Shown here piece after piece: positions 1 through 5,149 of a DNA stretch of 30,099 nucleotides (the first letter of the stretch is position 1; every line of letters starts with the position of its first letter). Made by a program: the position numbers and the translations under genes. The notes under the pieces are model-generated. The model was not told where the DNA came from. It made no database searches and saw only the letters and a program-made list of their open reading frames with translations. This DNA is from a virus, in IMG/VR virus record IMGVR_UViG_3300046804_004776, positions 1 to 30,099 of that record; one strand, given 5' to 3'.

Positions 1-398
1 CTTATAGTAATATCCTGGAACCAAATACTGATAAGATAGATGACAGAATAGCAGCTATACCAAAGCTGCAGGATAGTTTTGAAGTGCATATTAACTTCAG
101 TCCTATCATCTATCATCCAGGTTGGTTAGCTGAGTACGACAAACTGTTTAAACAGTTGCAAGGAATTGATTTTAAGTCTGAATGTATATTTCTTACTTAC
201 AATAATGTACAGTATGAAAGGAATAGTCCTGAAGTGAATCAACTATGCTGGAAACCGGAGATACAAGAAGCAAAGAACTCTCAGTATGTTGATGGTAACA
301 TTCGTTATCAATGGCAATTAAAAAATGAAATGATCTGTCAGTTCAAAGAACTGTACCAGAACTATTTTCCAATTGAATCAATTAGGTACATATTTTAA
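1..398 (+). CDS. splB: Spore photoproduct lyase-like protein, C-terminal part (partial at left edge)
   Basis: The reading frame is open from position 3 and ends with TAA at 396-398, so about 131 C-terminal residues are present and the start lies outside the window. The GTG at 84 is an internal codon, not a start. The order of features matches the C-terminus of spore photoproduct lyase: a strand ending in the pattern HINFSPIIYHPGW (SPL: FIVAPIYIHEGW), then a segment resembling SPL's late YKW stretch (here IRYQWQLKN), and a terminus FPIESIRYIF resembling SPL's FFPNAKIEYF. SPL is a radical SAM enzyme that reverses the spore photoproduct thymine dimer. Its CxxxCxxC cluster motif would lie upstream of this window and cannot be checked. 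Presence in a phage operon suggests repair of UV-damaged phage DNA, which is inference. The GHKL ATPase gene follows after 11 bases. Confidence 0.68.
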   Translation, partial: YSNILEPNTDKIDDRIAAIPKLQDSFEVHINFSPIIYHPGWLAEYDKLFKQLQGIDFKSECIFLTYNNVQYERNSPEVNQLCWKPEIQEAKNSQYVDGNIRYQWQLKNEMICQFKELYQNYFPIESIRYIF

Positions 399-409
399 AA
401 ACAAAAATT

Positions 410-732
410 ATGGAAAACAAAAAATGGCTTCTCATTGAGAACAGGGGTGAAATTGATAGCAATGCACTCATTCTTATGGGTGGTTCTACAAAAAGGGACA
501 GTCAAACCGCAATTGGTTACTTCGGTTCCGGTAACAAATATTCTATTGCATTGCTTATAAAAGCAGGTATAGGATTCAGAATTTTCTCCGGTGAGAATGA
601 GATTCTCATTACAACTGAAGATGTGACCTTTAGGGATAAAAGTTTTAAGAAGATTCTTATTGATGGAAAAGAAACATCACTGACAACTGATATGGGTCCG
701 CAGTGGGATACCTGGATGGCAGTGCGTGAGTT
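410..732 (+). CDS. GHKL-type ATPase, exon 1 (interrupted by a group I intron)
   Basis: This is the first part of a 433-residue protein encoded by two exons (323 + 979 bases = 1302, divisible by three). The ATG at 410 follows an A-rich leader. Residues 9-15 (IENRGEI) resemble the MutL/Hsp90 G1 box, residues 25-29 (GSTKR) resemble the TSK segment, and residues 36-43 (GYFGSGNK) resemble the G2 lid motif. The exon ends inside MAVREF, the start of an N-box whose remainder (VSNAID) begins exon 2. Read without splicing, the frame stops at a TAG at 746-748, giving a 112-residue product that lacks the ATP/Mg-coordinating Asn. GHKL proteins bind ATP and undergo conformational change (Hsp90, MutL, gyrase, MORC). 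The role here is unknown. The downstream intron and the motif order are described separately. Confidence 0.72.
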
Positions 733-2032
733 TAAATTTGGAAATTAGGAAAACTGCTCGTAACTTTATGTTATGAAAAGAACATTTGTTGAACCAGAAG
801 AAATTCAGGAATGGATTAAGTTGAATAATGAGTATACGGTAAATGAAATAGCTAAGAAAACAGGAAGAAATAGAAAAACCATAGATCGGTATTTCAAAGA
901 AATAGGCTACAAACCTAATAATTACTTCCCAAGAATATACCATGAAAAGTTTACTGAAGAAGAGATAGTTAAAATGCATCAGATTTATATGCAGAACCCA
1001 AACTATTCTCTAACTCAGTTAGCAAAAGACAATGGTGTATCCAGTCAAAACTTAGATAAAAGATTCAGAAAATTAGGTCTAAAAACTAAGAATCATTATA
1101 CTGTAGCCCATAAACAGATAAACGATAACTTTTTTGAAAACATAGATACAGAAGAAAAAGCATATTTATTAGGCTTTTTTGCCGCAGATGGTCATATTGA
1201 AAATAGAGTAGATTGTAATACTTACTGTTTAAAAGTCAATGTGTCATCAAAAGACAGAGAAGTACTGGAAATGTTTAATAAGCATGTAGCAAATAATCTG
1301 TGTAAAATAAGAAAGAGATCTGAAACAACTGTAGAAATAGCAATTCATTCTAAACAAATAGGTAAAGACTTAAAAAAATTAGGGTACGATAATAGAAAAA
1401 CATACACTTGTAATCATTTGCCCCAGCTTCCAAAAAATATGATGCGACATTTTATTAGGGGGTATTTTGATGGAGATGGTTCTATTATATGCAATAAAAA
1501 TAAAAAGAATACTAATAGAAGAATGAGTATATCTGCATATAAAGATGTAGTATTAAAAGAGATTCTGAGCCATTTACCTTATATAAATAAGGTTTATTGG
1601 AAATATACTGAACAAGAAGAAAGGTTAATTGCCGGTCAAATGTCAGTATTTACAGGAGTCCGTTTTGATATAGCAGACAAAGCATCTTTAGGTAAGATAT
1701 TTAAGTACTTTTATAAAGATTCGAGTCTTTATTTAACAAGAAAATTCAACAAGTTCAGAGAAGCAGTAAGCTAATACAAGGGCTCATGTAGATAGAAATA
1801 TCTACTGGCAATCGGGCAATATCGGTAAACGGTGAGATTCCAAATACCGAGATAAGTAACCAAATAACGAAAGGTTGGTTGCCATCGTAACGCATAGGTA
1901 GTGAATAAATATAATCTACCCAAGAGTGTCCGACTCCTACCAGGTAAAGCTGAGGATGAATATGTATGCTGGACTTACAGGAAAAAGAACTGTAAGAACT
2001 ACTGGATAAAAAGCCGGTAGGATAACAAATCG
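733..2032 (+). ncRNA. Group I self-splicing intron with an internal homing endonuclease gene
   Basis: Boundaries are inferred from coding continuity. Joining base 732 to base 2033 gives REF+VSNAID, restoring the GHKL N-box spacing E-x3-N. The upstream exon then ends in T and the intron in G, as group I introns require. Non-coding sequence after the endonuclease (1775-2032) contains a P4-P6-like stretch (TAAACGGTGAGATTCC followed by ACCGAGATAAG) similar in layout to phage T4 td. A possible P7 pairs ACGC (1890-1893) with GTGT (1926-1929). Repeated complementary stretches such as GGTAG/CTACC (about 1897-1920) and CCTACC/GGTAGG (about 1936-2020) add stems. An internal guide could use GCTCG at 756-760 with the exon end. 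The exact 5' splice site may differ by a base or two, and I could not fold the full core. A group II intron is less likely because no domain V is visible. Confidence 0.72.
773..1774 (+). CDS. LAGLIDADG homing endonuclease with N-terminal helix-turn-helix modules (intron-encoded)
   Basis: A 333-residue protein lying wholly inside the group I intron. Two LAGLIDADG helices are visible: AYLLGFFAADGHI (about residues 130-142) and HFIRGYFDGDGSI (about 227-239). Each ends in the acidic residue that coordinates the metal at the cleavage site, so this is a single-chain two-motif enzyme. Before them are two helix-turn-helix-like segments, about residues 20-45 (YTVNEIAKKTGRNRKTIDRY) and 75-105 (YSLTQLAKDNGVSSQNLDKR), each followed by a similar K(x)IGYK or KLGLK turn, suggesting an internal duplication that adds DNA contacts. 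The expected role is cutting intronless alleles of the GHKL gene so that the intron spreads by repair. The gene is noticeably more AT-rich than its neighbours and uses ATA and AGA codons heavily, consistent with separate ancestry. The catalytic residues look intact. Confidence 0.9.
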   Translation: MKRTFVEPEEIQEWIKLNNEYTVNEIAKKTGRNRKTIDRYFKEIGYKPNNYFPRIYHEKFTEEEIVKMHQIYMQNPNYSLTQLAKDNGVSSQNLDKRFRKLGLKTKNHYTVAHKQINDNFFENIDTEEKAYLLGFFAADGHIENRVDCNTYCLKVNVSSKDREVLEMFNKHVANNLCKIRKRSETTVEIAIHSKQIGKDLKKLGYDNRKTYTCNHLPQLPKNMMRHFIRGYFDGDGSIICNKNKKNTNRRMSISAYKDVVLKEILSHLPYINKVYWKYTEQEERLIAGQMSVFTGVRFDIADKASLGKIFKYFYKDSSLYLTRKFNKFREAVS

Positions 2033-3011
2033 TGTATCCAATGCTATTGATGAGAGTGATTACAGTATCGTATCAAGCACTGACAATTTATCTGCTGTTG
2101 CCGGACACACACGTATTTACATTCAGCATGTGCCTGAAATCAAAAAGGTAATAGATCAATGGGATCTGTACTTTGCATTTGATAGGGTAGATGCTCTTGT
2201 TGAAGATAACCAAAGGCGTATTTATCCCAATATTGCAGAAGACTACAGGCGTATTCTCTATCGCAAAGGTATACGTTGTCAGAATGAAGGTAAGTCACTC
2301 TATCATTACGACCTTCCTGATTTTCATATCAATGAAAGTCGTGTGATTGAGAATATTTGGAGTGCAAGAAGATTAATAGCAAAAGCTGTTGTTTCGATTG
2401 CTACAAAAGACATCGCCAGTGGCATTATGAAAAATGCCTTTAAAGAAAATACATACATCGAAACAGGACTTTACTATCACAGTGATACATGGGGTCTTAC
2501 AATGTCTCAGGGCTGGCGAGATGCTATTGGTGACAAAATAATTGTGAATGTTGACCTTGGCGGTTTTTATGCAGATAAGATCATGCGGCATCCTCATTTT
2601 CTGGTATCAAAAGAACTGGCCAGGAAAATCAAAGATTCTTTTCCCGAAGTGCAAGTATATGGCGTAGGTGATGACAAAGAAGTATTTACCGAGAAAGTAG
2701 ATACCACACCTAAAATGAACTACCAGTTGAAGAAGGCCATAGAAGCTCTGGATGAAATGAAGTACGTTGTCAGCTATCCTATCGAGGTAGTAAAATTCAG
2801 TGACAATACAGTTTTGGGCCAGGCAAAGAATAGCATCATTTATCTCTCTGAAAAAGTATTTGACAAAGGTATCAGGGAGGTAGCTCTTACCATTATGGAA
2901 GAGAATGAACATCTTCTTACCGGTCACATGGATGCTACCAGAGCTTTCCAGGATCATTTATTCAACAAACTGTTGTCTGCTATGGAGGAGCAACATGGTA
3001 TATTCTTGTAA
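2033..3011 (+). CDS. GHKL-type ATPase, exon 2 (N-box and C-terminal domain)
   Basis: Reading in frame from 2033 gives VSNAIDE, completing the N-box REFVSNAIDE begun in exon 1. After an insertion of about 17 residues comes AGHTRIYIQ, strikingly like MutL's AGATRIDI, the strand that follows the N-box in MutL. The GTG at 2130 would give an apparent 293-residue ORF but would omit this motif, so translation most likely enters from exon 1 after splicing. The rest (about 290 residues) is not recognised. It includes an acidic, His-containing stretch EENEHLLTGHMD near the C-terminus that superficially resembles a metal site, but I do not assign a function. It ends with TAA just 9 bases before the lipoprotein gene. 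Confidence 0.72.
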
Positions 3012-3020
3012 ACAAAAAGC

Positions 3021-3272
3021 ATGAGAAAAATAGCATTAGGAGCTCTACTACTGTTGAGCATTACTAGCTGTAGAAGAACAGTAGCTGATTATGAAGAAAG
3101 AGCAGCAGGGGTACGTAAAGTATGTCCACATTGCACATTTGTGACATCAGAAAATAGGTATTATGCAGTTGATACAAGTAAACAACCAAATATCATCTAC
3201 ATAGTATCTTTTAAGAGTGGTGGCTTTTTCTATACAGCATCTGACGTTGATCATCTTATAAGAGTAAATTAA
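3021..3272 (+). CDS. Small phage lipoprotein
   Basis: An 83-residue protein with a clear lipoprotein signal: basic start MRK, hydrophobic core ALGALLLLSIT and lipobox ITSC with Cys17 as the expected lipidation site after signal peptidase II cleavage. The mature part is about 67 residues, contains a CPHC pair (about residues 35-38) and no further membrane segment, and should face the periplasm or outer membrane. Phage-encoded lipoproteins are often superinfection-exclusion or lysis factors, but nothing in this sequence decides between these. It follows the GHKL gene by 9 bases and is the last protein gene before the structured intergenic region. Confidence 0.72.
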   Translation: MRKIALGALLLLSITSCRRTVADYEERAAGVRKVCPHCTFVTSENRYYAVDTSKQPNIIYIVSFKSGGFFYTASDVDHLIRVN

Positions 3273-3285
3273 ATGTCAAAAAAGA

Positions 3286-3316
3286 TTGGTTATTTCTAAT
3301 AATTATCTTACCTTTG
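3286..3316 (+). promoter_or_regulatory. Bacteroidota-type promoter for a small RNA
   Basis: TTG at 3286-3288 and TACCTTTG at 3309-3316 are separated by 20 bases, matching the Bacteroidota primary sigma factor pattern (TTG/TTTG -33, TAnnTTTG -7). Transcription would start around 3322-3324 and run into the terminator hairpin at 3388-3425, predicting a transcript of about 110 nt. This is a sequence match only. Confidence 0.5.
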
Positions 3317-3322
3317 ACGAGT

Positions 3323-3434
3323 CAAATGACCTGTGGAAAGTAAGTTTGACATTGATACTGAAAAAGCTCCTAGTGAGTAATAATACGCCCCAGCCAGAAC
3401 TTCTCCACAGGTCATATGGCTGGGGTTTTTCTTT
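3323..3434 (+). ncRNA. Candidate small structured RNA with terminator-loop pseudoknot
   Basis: There is no convincing protein gene here. Near the predicted 5' end, GACCTGTGGA (3328-3337) is perfectly complementary over 10 bases to TCCACAGGTC (3404-3413). The second copy lies in the 20-base loop of a 9-bp hairpin (CCCCAGCCA 3388-3396 with TGGCTGGGG 3417-3425), so the two helices together form a pseudoknot topology. The hairpin is followed by TTTTTCTTT, so the RNA ends in an intrinsic terminator. Further complementarity upstream (AATGTCAAA 3272-3280 with TTTGACATT 3345-3353; TTTGA/TCAAA at 3313-3326) could form if transcription reads through from the lipoprotein gene. It may act as a regulatory RNA or as a mechanism controlling readthrough. 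I recognise no known family. Confidence 0.5.
3388..3434 (+). terminator. Rho-independent terminator
   Basis: A 9-bp GC-rich stem (3388-3396 with 3417-3425) with a 20-base loop is followed directly by a T-rich tract (3426-3434). The loop is unusually long and is complementary to 3328-3337 upstream. Confidence 0.7.
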
Positions 3435-3593
3435 CTATGCTTATTCCCCACGACCTGTACAGAGTACATCAGGTAAATTAAACATACAGTAATACCAGAA
3501 AGCTTATAGGCTGCATCGTATTTGAAAGAATATCGCTAACTATAAGAAGAAGAATGGATATGTTGAAAAATTCCTGCTCTGTCTGAAGGTGAC

Positions 3594-3780
3594 AACAGGA
3601 GCTCGTGAGATTGTAAGTAGCATACTCCCCCTGATTTCGAGGAAACATAGCTTGAACAACTATGAAGTAGAGGTGATTATTGATTTGATAGTAGGGTACT
3701 CTTTCTTTTAAACCTACTGAACCTTTGTGATTTACTTGCTTTGATTACTTCAGCAAGTACTCTCACGAGGAAAACCTGTT
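3594..3780 (+). ncRNA. Candidate structured RNA element closed by a long-range helix
   Basis: Two perfect complementary pairs are nested at the two ends of this stretch: AACAGG (3594-3599) with CCTGTT (3775-3780), and CTCGTGAGA (3602-3610) with TCTCACGAG (3761-3769). They are separated by a small internal loop, giving 15 bp of long-range helix around a 150-base interior. Inside are local hairpins: CATAG/CTATG (about 3648-3666), AGTAGG/CCTACT (about 3691-3717) and ACTTGCT/AGCAAGT (3734-3740 with 3752-3758). The arrangement looks like a multi-branched RNA. It lies 21 bases upstream of the gene at 3802 and could be a leader element for that operon, an independent ncRNA or a remnant ribozyme. No tRNA, tmRNA or RNase P features were recognised. 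Bases 3435-3593 between the two RNA candidates hold nothing I can name. Confidence 0.45.
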
Positions 3781-3801
3781 CACGTCTAAAAACACTAAAA
3801 A

Positions 3802-3999
3802 ATGAATAACAATCACAGAACATTCATCCGTACCTGGTGGAAGAAAGATGCCAATGGTAAACTTATACCTCATCTTGGTCGTAAAACACCAGTGCGTAAT
3901 AATCTAACTGCAGAAGAAGCAAGAAAAATGTGTACCGAGTACAATAGAAGTAATGATCCTGGTCCTCTTGGTCGTAAAATGGAATTTGAATCTTATTAA
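3802..3999 (+). CDS. Small hypothetical protein
   Basis: A 65-residue basic, hydrophilic protein with no membrane segment. The ATG at 3802 follows the A-rich leader CTAAAAACACTAAAAA typical of this genome. A segment AEEARKMCTEYNRSNDPG suggests a short helix followed by a turn. Function is unknown. It is the first gene after the structured intergenic region, and its expression may be influenced by that region. Confidence 0.6.
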   Translation: MNNNHRTFIRTWWKKDANGKLIPHLGRKTPVRNNLTAEEARKMCTEYNRSNDPGPLGRKMEFESY

Positions 4000-4022
4000 G
4001 TAAACAGGTAAAATAGTACAGT

Positions 4023-4544
4023 ATGAAATTTAAAATAGGAGATAAAGTTGTACCTCTATCAAAATCAATTGGTATGACTAAATTGCCAAACTGTCTTCAA
4101 TGGCAGACTGCTATCTCTACCGGTCAAAACTATTTATTTGTAACAAATATTGATGGTGATATTGTTACATGTAGTCATGCAAAAAATGTGAATGTGAATG
4201 GGGGCAACTGGTATTTGCAATCAGATTTGATACCTTATGTTGAACCAGTAAATACACAAAAAGAAGAAGAAGTAAATATGGAGAAAACAATACTGGAAGA
4301 AGCTCAGTCACTTATCTATGGTGACCGTGAGAAGGATTACGGTAAGACATCTGATAACTTTGCTGACATAGCTAAAGGTTGGGAAGTTATTACCAAGACA
4401 AGTATTACACCGGAACAGGTTGCACTAATGATGGCCTGGTTGAAGATCTGCAGAGCAAATAAAGACAATTGCGGTAAGCGTGATAGCTATGTTGATCTTG
4501 CAGGTTATGCCGGCTGTATTGAAAAGATCAAAAAGGGTTTATAG
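4023..4544 (+). CDS. DUF6378-domain protein with N-terminal beta-rich domain
   Basis: A 173-residue protein in two parts. Residues 1-75 look like a small beta-barrel (KFKIGDKVVPL start, resembling KOW/SH3-like folds). After a Lys/Glu-rich linker (about 79-86), residues 87-173 match the phage DUF6378 pattern: ILEEAQSLIYGDREKDYG, then a helix, MMAWLKICRA, and the ending DSYVDLAGYAGCIEKI. DUF6378 is widespread in phages, its function is not established, and it is usually found as a stand-alone domain. The internal ATG at 4278 (MEKTILEEAQ) could start a domain-only product. I see no NTP pyrophosphatase catalytic motif that would support a MazG assignment. Confidence 0.72.
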   Translation: MKFKIGDKVVPLSKSIGMTKLPNCLQWQTAISTGQNYLFVTNIDGDIVTCSHAKNVNVNGGNWYLQSDLIPYVEPVNTQKEEEVNMEKTILEEAQSLIYGDREKDYGKTSDNFADIAKGWEVITKTSITPEQVALMMAWLKICRANKDNCGKRDSYVDLAGYAGCIEKIKKGL

Positions 4545-4579
4545 TAATAATTTTTTTCACAATCAAAATCAACACTCTC

Positions 4580-4924
4580 ATGAGATTAAAAAGAAGCAAA
4601 GTAGGAGGAATCCTCATCATGGCTGGTAGTGCAATTATGGGCACTGCATATGTACCTGTTCCAAAACCAAGAGCAAGTCGGGAGTTTATCAGTAAAACAT
4701 ATGCTCGTCCTACTGGTCAACAGAGATGGCAAGCATCTGAAGCACGTAAAGCAGAAATTCTCAGAAATCTTGATAATGCTAAAAAGGCTATTCGGAATAA
4801 AGCTGAGTCATTCAAAATTGACAGAAATACCAAAGTGACAGGGTATACAGCTAATCAAAAAATTATTGTTCACAGCACAAGGCTTATGTCAAATATAGCT
4901 GACTGCGTAAATTGTAAATCATGA
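4580..4924 (+). CDS. Hypothetical protein
   Basis: A 114-residue basic protein. The N-terminus (MRLKRSKVGGILIMAGSAIM) has a positively charged start and a short hydrophobic stretch, which could be a weak signal or membrane anchor. The remainder is helical and hydrophilic with many Lys, Arg and Asn residues. There is no recognised domain. Its end overlaps the next start by 4 bases (ATGA at 4921-4924), indicating translational coupling. Confidence 0.55.
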   Translation: MRLKRSKVGGILIMAGSAIMGTAYVPVPKPRASREFISKTYARPTGQQRWQASEARKAEILRNLDNAKKAIRNKAESFKIDRNTKVTGYTANQKIIVHSTRLMSNIADCVNCKS

Positions 4925-5103
4925 AGATTACGTGGATTATCAATGGTAAAGTTCAGTTGGTTCTTACTCCTTCAAATGAAAGAGAAAAACAACTACTGCA
5001 GGAACTTTCACAGACACCGGTAGACATGCAAATGTTTGATAAACTGCAAACAGGTCCAGATAGTCATGTAGATGCAGTAGTCATTACAACAAAAACAAAT
5101 TAA
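4921..5103 (+). CDS. Small hypothetical protein
   Basis: A 60-residue protein beginning in the ATGA overlap with the preceding gene. It has an N-terminal beta-hairpin-like stretch (ITWIINGKVQLVL) and then a helix (NEREKQLLQELSQ). Function is not recognised. It is the last gene before the hairpin at 5111-5135 and the polymerase gene. Confidence 0.55.
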   Translation: MKITWIINGKVQLVLTPSNEREKQLLQELSQTPVDMQMFDKLQTGPDSHVDAVVITTKTN

Positions 5104-5110
5104 TAATTAT

Positions 5111-5135
5111 ACACCGGGACTTTTTGTTCCGGTGT
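5111..5135 (+). terminator. Intergenic hairpin, possible terminator
   Basis: ACACCGG (5111-5117) pairs with CCGGTGT (5129-5135), extended inward by three weaker pairs around a TTTTT loop. No T-run follows on the plus strand (ATTAAATT), so termination is uncertain. It could instead be an RNA processing or stability element ahead of the polymerase gene. Confidence 0.45.
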
Positions 5136-5149
5136 ATTAAATTAGGCAT

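Noticed and set aside
84-86. GTG at 84 as the start of the first gene
   Set aside because: The frame is open to the left edge and the upstream residues fit the SPL family, so the gene is truncated by the window.
722-730. GTGCGTGAG at the exon 1 end as a group II intron 5' boundary
   Set aside because: These bases encode the N-box start VRE, no domain V hairpin is visible near 2032, and a LAGLIDADG endonuclease with a group I-like core fits better.
733-740. TAAATTTG as a promoter for the LAGLIDADG gene
   Set aside because: The -7 pattern matches, but there is no TTG at 19-20 bases upstream.
410-748. Exon 1 as a complete 112-residue protein
   Set aside because: It would end inside intron sequence a few codons after the start of the N-box and lack the ATP-binding Asn.
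2130-3011. GTG-started stand-alone gene for exon 2
   Set aside because: The frame is open upstream to the predicted splice junction and the missing part contains the N-box and the AG.TRI strand, so a spliced exon is the better explanation.
3286-3492. A 68-codon plus-strand ORF in the structured intergenic region
   Set aside because: It would start inside the promoter-like region, spans the predicted terminator and pseudoknot helices, has no good leader and resembles no protein; RNA structure explains the region better.
3435-3801. tRNA or tmRNA in the intergenic region
   Set aside because: No T-loop/acceptor combination or tmRNA tag ORF could be recognised; the pairing is long-range and of a different shape.
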